DNA of 64,000 nucleotides from Chromobacterium amazonense (GTDB lineage: Bacteria; Pseudomonadota; Gammaproteobacteria; Burkholderiales; Chromobacteriaceae), in contig NZ_MKCR01000032.1 in the NCBI RefSeq assembly GCF_001855565.1, forward strand, positions 186,001 to 250,000, written 5' to 3'. How positions within the stretch are numbered: the stretch's first letter is position 1; every line of letters begins with the position of its first letter. The position numbers and the translations under genes were made by a program. The notes under the pieces are model-generated. The model ran no database searches and was not told the DNA's origin. It worked only from the letters and a program-made list of their open reading frames with translations. Shown one piece after another: positions 50,484-59,149 of this stretch.

Positions 50484-53288
50484 ATGGATTTGAACGCACT
50501 GCTGGCCAGTTTCGCCTCCGCCTTTGGCCAAGATCGACGGGTATTGACTTTGCGGCTGGGCACCGGGCAGATCGCCGCCGAGCAGTTGCTGCCGCTGAGC
50601 CTGCAGGCCGAAGAGGGTCTGTCCCAACCGTACCGCTACACACTGACCTGCCTGTCGCCGGACACCCATATCGAACTGAAGTCGCTGCTGGGCCAGCCGG
50701 CGCGCATCGGCATCGAGGATGCTGCGGGCGGCGAGTCCATCCGCTGCGGTGTGGTGAGCGAGGCCAGGCTGGCCGGCGCCGATGGCGGCTTCGCCAAGTA
50801 CGAGCTGACGATCGAACCGCCGTTCGCGCTGCTGCGTCACCGCCGGACTTCTCGCGTGTTCCAGGACCTGTCGGTGCCGGACATCATCCAGCAGATCCTG
50901 TCCGAACATCAGCAGAGCAACCCGGCCTTCGCCCGGGTGCAGACGCTGTCCATCCAGGTACAGCCGACCCAGCCGCGCAGCTACTGCCTGCAATACCGCG
51001 AGAGCGATTACGAATTCATCGTGCGCCTGATGCATGAGGAAGGCTTCAGCTGGCGCTTCCTGCATCAAGACGATGATGGCCCGCAGGTGCAACTGGCGGT
51101 GTTTGACGATCCGCACAGCCTGCCGGCCGCCACCTTGAGCCGCGTGCGCTTCCACCGCGCTGACGCCACCGAAGACGAAGACGGCCTGACCGAATGGCAG
51201 GCCACCCGCCAGATCGTGCCCAGCAGTGTGGCGCTGGCCAGCTACGACTACAAGCCGGTCTCCACTCAGCACAGCGAAGACGGCAGCCGCATCGAACAAG
51301 GCCAGGCCGGCCAGTCGCTGCAGAGCAGCCTGACCCACTACGACGCGCCGGGCCTGTACTACGCCGGCGACGATGAACAGCTGGGCCGCTATGCCCAGCT
51401 GCGCCAGCAGGCGCATGACCTGCAGGCCAAATCCTTCACTGCCAGCGGCACCGTGCGCGGCCTGCAGCCGGGCGAATGGTTCCGCCTGGACGACCATCCG
51501 GCGCATGAGGCCGACAGCCCGCAACACCGCGAATTCGTGGTCACCGGCCAAACCTTCCAGGTTCGCAACAACCTGCCCAAGGATCTGGCCCAGCACGTCG
51601 GCGCCCCCAGCGACGCCGCGCCGTTCACCACCACGCTGCAGACCCAGCGCCGCGGCATCCCGCTGACCCCGGCCTATGCCGACACACCGCTGGCCAAGCC
51701 CAAATTGCGCGGCGTGCAAACGGCCACCGTGGTCGGCCCGGCCGAGCCGACAGACCAAGTGGCTGACGAGATCTACACCGACGGCCAAGGCCGCATCAAG
51801 GTGCAGTTCCACTGGCAACGGCCAGAGGAACACACCCAATTCGGCGCCAATCTCGACGACAAATCCAGCTGCTGGCTGCGCGTGGCCATGCCCAGCGCCG
51901 GCGCCGGTTTCGGCCACCAGTTCATCCCGCGCATCGGCCAGGAAGTGCTGGTCAGCTTCATCGAAGGCGACATCGACCGCCCCGTCATAACAGGGGTCCT
52001 GTACAACGGCAGCCACCCGACGCCCGACTTCAGCGGCGCCGGCGCGCTGCCCGCCAACAAGACGCTGTCCGGCATCAAGAGCAAAGAACACTAGGGCGGT
52101 GGCTACAACGAACTGCTGTTCGACGACACCCCCGGCGAAGTGCGCGCCAAGCTCAGCTCCGAATCCGGCAAGACCCAGCTCAACCAGGGCTTCCTCACCC
52201 ACCCGCGCAGCAACGGCAAAGCCCAGCCGCGTGGCGAAGGCTTCGAGCTGCGCACCGACCAGCACGGCGCCATCCGCGCCGCGCACGGCCTGCTGCTGTC
52301 CACCGAAGCGCAAAATGGCGCTGGCGGCAAACAGCTGGCGCGCGAACACGCTCAATCCCAGCTCGACGCGGCGCTATCGCTCAGCCAAGCCCTGGCTGAA
52401 ACCGCCACCGGCCAACTCGCCGACACCATGGAAACCGGGCCCGAGGAAATCGGCCCGGACAACGCCAAAGCCGGCAAAAAGCCGGACGGCCACCTGCAGC
52501 ACCACGTCGACGCGCTCAAGGCCTGGGAAGCCGGCAGCAATACCGACAAAGACGGCAAAACCGCGAAAGAGCAAGCTGGCCAACAACCGCTGCTGGTGCT
52601 GTCCGGCCCGTCCGGCATCGCCAGCCTGACCGAACAAAGCCAGACCCTCAGCGCCGGCACCAACCTCAACCTCGTCGCCCAGCGCGACGCCAACCACACG
52701 ACAGGTAGGCGCTGGCTGCACAACGTGGGCCAGCACATCAGCCTGTTTGTGGCGGGAGTGAAAGACAAGGTGGCGGTGAAGCTGATCGCAGCTAAGGGCA
52801 AGGTACAAGTTCAGGCTCAGAGCGACGCGATGGAAATCACGGCGGACAAGGATGTGACCATTACATCCTGCAAGGACAGCATCACCATTGCGGCCAAGGA
52901 AGAAATTCTGCTCAACGTGGGCGGCGGCGCTTATATCCGCATCGCCGGCGGCAATATCGAGTTGCACTGCCCCGGCACCGTCAGCGTGAAGGGTGCGAGC
53001 CACAACCTGAGCGGTCCAGATCAAATGAAGTACAAATTTCCTACGCCGGAAACCTTTGGCGAACGAATGGATTACAGCCAGCAACTTGATATAAAGGGAT
53101 TTTTAAAAGATCAGCCAGATTTAAAGATCAAGAAATATTCCATTGTTAATTCTGAAAATAAGCAACTTGCATCGGGATCTTTGGAGGATGGTCTATCTGA
53201 GCGGTTCTTTTCAAAAGAGAAAGATATTGCATCAATCATCCTGTCTGTAAATCCAAAATGGATAGTTGACCAAAAAGAAGTTAAATAA
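50484..53288 (+). pseudogene. vgrG: T6SS spike protein VgrG interrupted by one in-frame amber stop
   Basis: VgrG trimers form the tip of the type VI secretion needle and carry effectors. The frame from ATG 50484 runs 536 codons to TAG at 52092-52094 and then continues in the same frame to TAA 53288 (935 codons in all). Before the stop: gp27-like domain and gp5 OB-fold (IYTDGQGRIKVQFHWQ, RPVITGVLYN). After it: GGGYNELLFDDTPGEVRAKL, a DUF2345 region (GGGAYIRIAGGNIELHCPGTVSVKGA) and a low-GC C-terminal tail (about the last 90 codons). The family consensus has KEHKGGGYNE, so AAG to TAG is the likely change. Read-through would restore the whole protein. Confidence 0.9.
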
Positions 53289-53299
53289 AGAGCGATAAA

Positions 53300-54454
53300 A
53301 TGGAAGATGGATACATAGTAATTTCTGTAGTTGATCCAATAAATTATCTTCCCGCAAAGGGAATTAAATACACTTTCACATGTGGGCCTGCCTCTGGAGC
53401 AGGGGTTTCCTCTGGTCAAGGCAAAATTACTATTGATCATGGATGCAAAGGTCAAAGCCTTGAGATGTCGCTTCAAAATATAATTTCAGGAGAATTGGAA
53501 AAGCTACCAAGCATTCCAATTAAGTTTGACAAAGCAAGCATTCAGATCGTTGCCCCATATAAAAAATATGATTTTCCTACCAAGAAGCACAATGGAGAAC
53601 CTGCAAAAGAAGATTCGGCGAACTCTCTTCCGGAACAGAGAAAAGAAGGTACTTTAACCTTGCAAGAATTTCTTGATAACTATTGTCCTTGTGTTTTGGG
53701 TGAAGAAGTAATTCATACTAGGGACAAAAGTGGAAAGCCCATTGTAAAAGTATGCTCGATAGGTGATAGAGTTATTAACTATCCCCAAAAAGGGATTGCT
53801 GATAGCGACTTTGATAATGCTGCAAAAGAGTTAGATCTAGAAGTGGAAATTGTAAAAACATTTTACAATGTGGAGGCTTCTGGGAAAGGATTCTTGCCTT
53901 CAGGCATACCTAAAATTCTCTATGAAAGACATGTGGTTTTCAAAAGATCAGGTGGGAAAGATAACAAAATCAACACAGAAGAAAATCATGAACTGTCATG
54001 TTCAAAGGGATATTTTCAACCCAAGGACTATACAAAGTCAGAATGGAAAAGCATACCGAAAACAGATAAATATCAAGATGGAATTGGCTCATGGGTTAGA
54101 TTCTGCAAGGCATCTCGCAAGGGGTACTCAGTAGAAACGATTGCCCAAAGTGTTTCTTGGGGTGGATTCCAAGTCATGGGATTCAACTACAAAAGCTGTG
54201 GATTTGATAGTGCTATAGAGCTTGCGGATGAGTGCTTCAAAAGTGAATCCGCCCACCTTAAGCTATTCGTTGCTTATTGTAAAGGAAATACGGAACTCAA
54301 GAAAGCATTAAAAGGGAAGGAGTGGGCAAAAGCAGCAAGAATATATAACGGTCCGCGCTATGAACTTAATAAGTATGATAAAAAACTTGAAAAGCAGTAC
54401 AATGAATTGAAGAAGTTAACTTCATCAAAAACTAGCCTGTCGGACAAAAAATGA
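53300..54454 (+). CDS. Probable T6SS effector, N-acetylmuramidase domain
   Basis: A 384-residue protein, 11 bp after vgrG. The N-terminal 110 residues are of unknown fold; a middle linker is charged. Residues about 172-370 match the N-acetylmuramidase family PF11860 (DUF3380): AAKELDLEVEIVKTFYNVEASGKGF with the probable catalytic Glu192, GIPKILYERHVVF, SWGGFQVMGFNY and KEWAKAARIYNGPRYELNKYD. It should cut peptidoglycan glycan strands in the periplasm of target cells. It has no signal peptide, as expected for cargo carried by VgrG. The low GC content contrasts with vgrG. Its stop overlaps the next gene by ATGA. Confidence 0.85.
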   Translation: MEDGYIVISVVDPINYLPAKGIKYTFTCGPASGAGVSSGQGKITIDHGCKGQSLEMSLQNIISGELEKLPSIPIKFDKASIQIVAPYKKYDFPTKKHNGEPAKEDSANSLPEQRKEGTLTLQEFLDNYCPCVLGEEVIHTRDKSGKPIVKVCSIGDRVINYPQKGIADSDFDNAAKELDLEVEIVKTFYNVEASGKGFLPSGIPKILYERHVVFKRSGGKDNKINTEENHELSCSKGYFQPKDYTKSEWKSIPKTDKYQDGIGSWVRFCKASRKGYSVETIAQSVSWGGFQVMGFNYKSCGFDSAIELADECFKSESAHLKLFVAYCKGNTELKKALKGKEWAKAARIYNGPRYELNKYDKKLEKQYNELKKLTSSKTSLSDKK

Positions 54455-55065
54455 AAAGAACTGCCGCTTTGATTATGGTTGTTGCGTTATTGTCTATGAG
54501 TTTAAAGTCTTGGGCAATTGACTGCTCAAGAAAAGTGTCAAATATAGAAGCTATGATATGCAAGTCGCCAGAAGTTGCACTGAAAGACGTAATATTAAAT
54601 GAAAAATATAACCTTGCACGCTCAATATCCTTGAATAGAGCGTTGTTAAAAAGTGAGCAGGGTGAATGGCTCGTAAAAAGCAGAAATAAATGCGCGGAAA
54701 TTAGCTGCCTGATGCAAGCTTACTCTAAAAGAATTTCTGAACTAGAAGAGTCTATCAATAACACTGCAAAGGCTTGTACAACTCAAGAGTCAACGATTAT
54801 AGGTACTTGGATTGGAGTGCGTGATGCTGAGTTTGAGTCATTTGAACTAAACAAAGATCACTCCTTCAATAGTTGGAGAAATGACCGGCCGGAGTATACA
54901 GGGAAGGTGTGGAACTTCAATCCGAAAACATGTGATTTGGATATTGCCTCCGGAGAGGATAATTCAGTTTTTAAATACAAGATCATATTGACTCCTGATA
55001 AGAAACTTATCACAATCAATCCAAAGCCATTGGAAAGTAGTGTTTACAAGAAGTATCCGAAATAA
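54451..55065 (+). CDS. Periplasmic LprI-like protein, probable immunity to the muramidase
   Basis: A 204-residue secreted protein with a signal peptide (MKRTAALIMVVALLSMSLKSWA). Residues about 24-105 match the LprI/DUF1311 lysozyme-inhibitor type: DCSRKVSNIEAMICKSPEVA, LLKSEQGEWLVKSRNKC, CLMQAYSKRISELE, with four cysteines. The C-terminal half (about 115-204, STIIGTWIGV... EYTGKVWNF) looks like a small beta-barrel. It overlaps the muramidase gene by four bases, has the same low GC, and would act in the periplasm where the effector acts, so it is the likely cognate immunity protein. Confidence 0.78.
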   Translation: MKRTAALIMVVALLSMSLKSWAIDCSRKVSNIEAMICKSPEVALKDVILNEKYNLARSISLNRALLKSEQGEWLVKSRNKCAEISCLMQAYSKRISELEESINNTAKACTTQESTIIGTWIGVRDAEFESFELNKDHSFNSWRNDRPEYTGKVWNFNPKTCDLDIASGEDNSVFKYKIILTPDKKLITINPKPLESSVYKKYPK

Positions 55066-55105
55066 GATAAATTGGGCAAGCTGTTGTCGGTTATTAAAAT
55101 CGAAA

Positions 55106-55237
55106 GGCTTTGCTGCATAACTAATTTTTGTGCCACTGCACAGCAAGAAATTTAGAGAAAATTGCCGACAAGCGTGTGAAATTTTCCACCAAAAATCTGC
55201 TACATCTTGGCATGATTTTGAGTTATGCAACAAAGAC
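55106..55237. mobile_element. MITE-like 132-bp element with IS-type terminal inverted repeats
   Basis: The left end GGCTTTGCTGCATAACT and the right end AGTTATGCAACAAAGAC are inverted repeats with 15 of 17 bases matching. The interior has no gene. Such ends (GGCTTTGTTGCATAACT) are found on IS5/IS903-like elements, so this is probably an internally deleted IS. No clear target duplication is seen. The same end sequence (GGCTTTGTTGCA) recurs at 58011. Confidence 0.6.
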
Positions 55238-55962
55238 ATGAAGAAGAATATAACCAGCCCATCCGACAAGTTGAAACTTACAGCTGTATCCATTCCTTTT
55301 TTTATTATTCTCTTCTTCGTATTGCCTTTATGGTTGATGTTTTCAAGTTCAGATTCAATGGTGTTTTTTTATAAGTGCGTAGCATTTGTAAGCGTATTAA
55401 TTGGTATTTTTTATTATGTCGTTGGCTTGGTTATTAAGCCGCCGAGCCGTATGTTTTCGATTGCTGTAGTTAATGCTTTTTCTGTCTGGCTTTATGCAAT
55501 ATTTCCATTTGGGTTCCTTAGTTTGGGATGCCTGATATTTGTGCCTCACAATATAGTATTTTTAATATTGACAAGTGCTTTTATTTCAATCATTGCTATG
55601 CTTTGGATTGCAGTTAAAGTCGCTGCGTTTAAGCGGGTTCTCCTGGGTGATGGATTAATTGAGAAGAACTTAATTGTGAGTGAAAGCTACATAATGCTCA
55701 AGCGAGGCTTCTCTATTGACTTGACACCATCGGTAGTGCCTACTAACAGCCTAATGTCTAAATGTCTTGAAAAGGGAAAAGGCAAGATACTAGCTGTAAT
55801 ATCAATTCTGGTTCCGGCAGGATATGCAATTTCACAAATTTTCAATAAGCTTGGTACAGTTGATATGACGGTTTTGTTTCTTTCTTTATTAAGCTATGGC
55901 TTAACTCTTCATATATGGGGAAAGATGGCTTGCAGTACGTATTTTCATTATTTTGTTATTAG

Positions 55963-57124
55963 GGAAGGTCTGAACAACCTGCCACGCAAACAGAAATGCA
56001 ATTTCTCGCGGGGCTTCGGTTGCATTTCACCCACCAATTCCAGATCGCCCGCCATGAGGATGACCGGGTGCTTCCGGTCATCCGGCCTTTTAACTCGCCG
56101 CCAGCAAGGCCTTTCGCGCCAGCCAGATGTTGGCCAGCCCAAACAGCGTCATCAGTTGCGCGGTGTTCTTCTTCAAACCGCGGTAGCGTGTTTTCAGGTA
56201 GCCAAACTGCTGCTTGATGACCCGAAACGGATGCTCCACTTTGGCCCGAATCTTGGCTTTGACCATTTCGCCCAGCTGGATCTGCCGGTCGTCGGCTGAA
56301 TCGGTCAGCGCTTTGCGCTGGCCGGGCCTCATCGCAATCCACCAACGCACCGCTCGCGATTGGTGTTCGGCTCGCTTGTGCACGCCAGCAAAGCCGGCGT
56401 CGCCAAACACATCGATTTCCTCGCCGTGCAACAACTGATCGACCATCGTGACATCCGCCACATTGGCGGGGGTGCCGGCCACGTGATGCACCAAGCCGGA
56501 CTGGGCGTCGACGCCGATATGGGCCTTCATGCCGAAGTACCACTGATTGCCCTTCTTGGTTTGATGCATGTCCGGATCGCGCTCGCCCTGAGCGTTTTTG
56601 GTGGAGCTGGGCGCGTGGATCAGGGTGGCATCGACGATGGTGCCTTGCTTCAACATCAGCCCTTTGTCGCAGAGATGCTGGTGGATGGCGGTAAACAGAG
56701 CGTGGGTCAGCTGGTGCTTTTCCAGCAGATGGCGGAAGTTCAGCAGGGTGGTTTCGTCCGGGACGGCGTCCAGGGAGAGGCCGGCGAACTGGCGCATGGA
56801 GGCGATCTCGTACAGGCTTTCTTCCATGGCGGGATCGGACAGGCTGTACCAGTGCTGCAGGCAGTAGACGCGCAGCATGGCGGACAACGGGTAGGGGCGG
56901 CGACCGTTGCCAGGCTTGGGATACACTGGATCGATGACGGCTTCGAGCTGCGCCCAAGGCATGACCTGATCCATCTCTGTCAGAAAGATTTCGCGGCGGG
57001 TGCGCTTCTTCTTAGCGGCGAGTTCGAGATCGGTGAAGGTCATCTGCTGTCGCATGCTGGCGTCCTGGATCTGACTGAGGGGGAGTCAGTTTACGGGAAG
57101 ATTGGAGACTTGTTCAGACCTTCC
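55963..57124 (-). mobile_element. IS5-family insertion sequence, complete
   Basis: 1162 bp with terminal inverted repeats GGAAGGTCTGAACAA at 55963 and its complement ending at 57124, and a 4-bp target duplication TTAG (55959-55962 and 57125-57128), the YTAR type of the IS5 group. It has high GC in low-GC surroundings. It carries one intact transposase and splits the membrane protein gene. Confidence 0.93.
56090..57055 (-). CDS. IS5-family DDE transposase
   Basis: A 321-residue transposase that appears intact. It starts MRQQMTFTDLELAAKKKRTR, with the IS5-type N-terminal domain (YPLSAMLRVYCLQHWYSLSD). The catalytic residues lie in GTIVDATLIHAPSS (first Asp), DVFGDAGFAGVHKR (second Asp) and AKVEHPFRVIKQQFGY (Glu). 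It fills most of the element between the inverted repeats. Confidence 0.94.
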   Translation of the reverse strand: MRQQMTFTDLELAAKKKRTRREIFLTEMDQVMPWAQLEAVIDPVYPKPGNGRRPYPLSAMLRVYCLQHWYSLSDPAMEESLYEIASMRQFAGLSLDAVPDETTLLNFRHLLEKHQLTHALFTAIHQHLCDKGLMLKQGTIVDATLIHAPSSTKNAQGERDPDMHQTKKGNQWYFGMKAHIGVDAQSGLVHHVAGTPANVADVTMVDQLLHGEEIDVFGDAGFAGVHKRAEHQSRAVRWWIAMRPGQRKALTDSADDRQIQLGEMVKAKIRAKVEHPFRVIKQQFGYLKTRYRGLKKNTAQLMTLFGLANIWLARKALLAAS

Positions 57125-57225
57125 TTAGGGGCTTGGAAAGGAAATACAATAAGGCATTAATTGTAAATTTTTAAACATTTTAATTTTAGTGGTGCTCTTC
57201 TTAAAGTCGAATAGACGTTATTGGA

Positions 57226-57996
57226 ATGCATAAATCTGTAGACTTTCCTGTCAAGGAAGCCATGCCGGTTGCTTTTGTATCAGGTGTTTTAGGGTCGATA
57301 CTAAATGCAGCCGCTGCTTATCATTTGTTTTATGAAAGTACTCCCGGCATCTATCTTGTTATAATGTCTAGCATTTTTGTTACTCCCATTTTTGCAGTGA
57401 CAATGGTTGTGACTTATTATAAGTCAAATTTCGCAGATACATTGCCTTGTTATGTATTCGGTTTTTTTCTCACCTTGTTTCCGTTTTTGGTTTTTTTTAT
57501 AGGGATTGGTCTGATTTCCTCACTCATTAGCCCTCCTGTTCCCACCAGTGCAGCTGTTGTTATATTTGTTTTCTTGATGCTTTACATTGTGCTTTCTGCT
57601 AGGAAATCGTCCAGAAATATTCTATTGGCGGTCGAGAAAATAGACTTTCTTGATAAGGCTTATGTCTTTGAAGACAATAGGCCATTATTAAAGTATAAGG
57701 CAATGAGGTTGCTTGATGAAACAGTCGATAAAAATATTTTTTATGTTGAAAAAAAAGAAGGGGGTAAGTTTAGTGTCATTAAAGTCATGATGTTTGTCAT
57801 GGCTGCAATGCTTGGTGGTTTATATAAGATTTTTCCAGATCCCAGTCTGGTTGTGAGAATGGTTCTTGCATTTGCATGTTTCTTCATAACTCCTTTGATG
57901 ATATTTCACGTGGTATATGTTTATTATGTGCAATACAGTTTTCCGAAAAGGATTTTTGGAAAAATTTGGTATAAAGCCTGTCGGGAGACCAGTTAG
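57226..57996 (+). CDS. Hypothetical membrane protein, probable paralogue of the split gene
   Basis: A 256-residue membrane protein (start ATG 57226, MHKSVDFPVKEAMPVAFVSG). Four hydrophobic helices in the first 125 residues, a charged soluble part (about 128-185, KSSRNILLAVEKIDFLDKAYVF) and two C-terminal helices (about 186-240), the same layout as the interrupted gene at 55238. The sequence identity is low but the length is nearly equal. No family recognised. Low GC. It ends 14 bp before the IS remnant, so the last few residues could have been changed by that event. Confidence 0.65.
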   Translation: MHKSVDFPVKEAMPVAFVSGVLGSILNAAAAYHLFYESTPGIYLVIMSSIFVTPIFAVTMVVTYYKSNFADTLPCYVFGFFLTLFPFLVFFIGIGLISSLISPPVPTSAAVVIFVFLMLYIVLSARKSSRNILLAVEKIDFLDKAYVFEDNRPLLKYKAMRLLDETVDKNIFYVEKKEGGKFSVIKVMMFVMAAMLGGLYKIFPDPSLVVRMVLAFACFFITPLMIFHVVYVYYVQYSFPKRIFGKIWYKACRETS

Positions 57997-58010
57997 TTAC
58001 ACTTGGGGAG

Positions 58011-58392
58011 GGCTTTGTTGCAGCGGCTAGGTGAGTTTGAGGCCAAGTGGGATGAGGAGTATTTGCCGATTGGTCAGTCTTGGCGGCGCAACTGGGCTCG
58101 GTTGACGCCATTCTTCGACTACCCGCCGGAGATCAGGAAAGTGATCTACACCACCAATGCCATCGAGTCGGTGAATATGAGTCTGCGAAAGCTGACCAAG
58201 AATCGGGGCTCATTCCCGAGTGATGAGGCGTTGCTAAAACTGTTCTACCTGGCCTTGAGGAACATCAGTCAGAAGTGGACCATGCCGATTCGGGATTGGA
58301 AGGCAGCGCTGACTCGCTTTACCATACAGTTCGAGGAACGCATTCCACAGGCGTAACCCAAACCCCGTTTACACAAAAATTTGGACAGGCCC
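58011..58392 (+). mobile_element. IS256-family remnant joined to an IS end
   Basis: The piece at about 58023-58356 codes for the C-terminal third of an IS256-type transposase (EFEAKWDEEYLPIGQSWRRN, VIYTTNAIESVNMSLRKLTK, LALRNISQKWTMPIRDW, then TAA 58354-58356), followed by an IS256-type right end (TTTACACAAAAATTTGGACAGG). The 5' two-thirds and the left end are missing. It begins at GGCTTTGTTGCA (58011-58022), which matches the end of the MITE-like element at 55106, so a recombination or insertion event at that end made the junction. Confidence 0.85.
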
Positions 58393-58400
58393 ATATGAGC

Positions 58401-58422
58401 CGATTCCCGCCGCCTCCACCAG
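58401..58422 (+). repeat. attR: right copy of the 22-bp ssrA end repeat
   Basis: Identical to 49732-49753 (CGATTCCCG...CCACCAG). It is 8 bases after the IS256-type right end and directly before the displaced ssrA terminator. It defines the right border of an 8.7-kb island. Confidence 0.9.
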
Positions 58423-58427
58423 TTTTC

Positions 58428-58455
58428 AAAACCCAACCGCTCGGTTGGGTTTTTT
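58428..58455 (+). terminator. Displaced native ssrA terminator
   Basis: AAACCCAACCG-CT-CGGTTGGGTTTTTT directly follows attR with only TTTTC between. This is the normal distance of a terminator from a tmRNA 3' end, so before integration it must have ended ssrA. Confidence 0.85.
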
Positions 58456-58507
58456 GTTATCTAGCGGGCTGGACAGCTCTGGCCTGGCAGCCAATCAGGA
58501 TTGAAAC

Positions 58508-58807
58508 ATGTTGACCGGTGAAATTCGCAGTCAAATCGACAGCGCTTGTCCTTGTGCGGACCGAGCCAATTAAGCGGTTGACTGGTTTCTCAAGGCATCT
58601 TCTTCGACCGCCACGGCCAGCCAGATTGAGTTCATCCAACTGATAGTGCGCGAGCTGACCGAAAACAGCGTGATGGAGCCCAGCCGTTTGTTCGAATCGC
58701 CGTTTACCAACGTGAGCGCGACCGGGGCAATGGCGATTTTCCCGGCAGCGACGGTCCAGCGCGTCATCGCCGTGCTGGGCGACATCAAGCAGAAGGCAGC
58801 GGGGTAG
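58508..58807 (+). pseudogene. Deletion scar of a type I restriction-modification locus (hsdM start, hsdR end)
   Basis: ATG 58508 reads MLTGEIRSQID, the start of many type I methylase subunits (HsdM), then loses similarity and stops at TAA 58571-58573. The same frame continues from 58574 with about 77 codons to TAG 58807. This reads FIQLIVRELTENSVMEPSRL, then FESPFTNVSATG and VIAVLGDIKQKAAG, which fit the C-terminal end of HsdR. The whole hsdM-hsdS-hsdR interior seems deleted, leaving both outer ends. The family calls are from memory of these motifs. The rest of 58456-58954 shows no other gene. Confidence 0.65.
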
Positions 58808-58920
58808 GCGTGGCAGTCGATCCGCCGGAATCTATACACACACAAGCAAGATTGCAGAGAACATTTTTGTGTGTAGTTAATTGGATGATGGCGTGTTTGC
58901 CGTGGCGGGGGGGGAATGGC

Positions 58921-58950
58921 AAAGGCCCGGACGATATATCCGGGCCTTTT
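58921..58950. terminator. Hairpin downstream of tRNA-Ser
   Basis: AAAGGCCCGG-ACGATATAT-CCGGGCCTTTT lies 5 bases after the 3' end of the minus-strand tRNA. It is a 10-bp perfect stem; the T-run is short on the minus strand (TTT), longer on the plus strand. Confidence 0.65.
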
Positions 58951-58954
58951 GTAT

Positions 58955-59042
58955 TGGCGGAGGCTGTGGGATTCGAACCCACGGACGGTTGCCCGTCGGC
59001 AGTTTTCAAGACTGCTGGTTTAAACCACTCACCCAAACCTCC
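58955..59042 (-). tRNA. tRNA-Ser (anticodon UGA)
   Basis: An 88-base serine tRNA with the long variable arm of class II. The acceptor GGAGGTT pairs with the 3' AGCCTCC, followed by G and an encoded CCA (58957-58955). The anticodon stem GCAGT/ACTGC encloses the loop CTTGAAA with TGA (59008-59006). The T arm reads GTGGGTTCGAATCCCAC. It lies between the restriction scar and recN. Confidence 0.95.
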
Positions 59043-59149
59043 AAAATCTCTAATTTTCCGGCTTATCCAAAACCATGGCATGAAAACAGCTTTGCCTGGT
59101 TGCGGAATCGGTAAGAGGCGGCAATTCTAACCGGAATCGCCGCGCTTGG

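Larger units (their letters stand above)
55238..57174 (+). pseudogene. Membrane protein gene split by the IS5-family element
   Basis: From ATG 55238 (MKKNITSPSDKLKLTAVSIP) 241 codons run to the insertion at 55963. Removing the IS and one TTAG copy joins codon AG/G and continues GLERKYNKALIVNF to TAA 57174, giving about 256 residues. Four hydrophobic helices in the first 120 residues, a soluble segment (about 125-185) and two C-terminal helices are visible. No named family. The layout resembles that of the next gene (57226), so the two are probably paralogues. Function unknown; the low GC and place beside the effector module suggest an accessory or immunity role. Confidence 0.75.
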
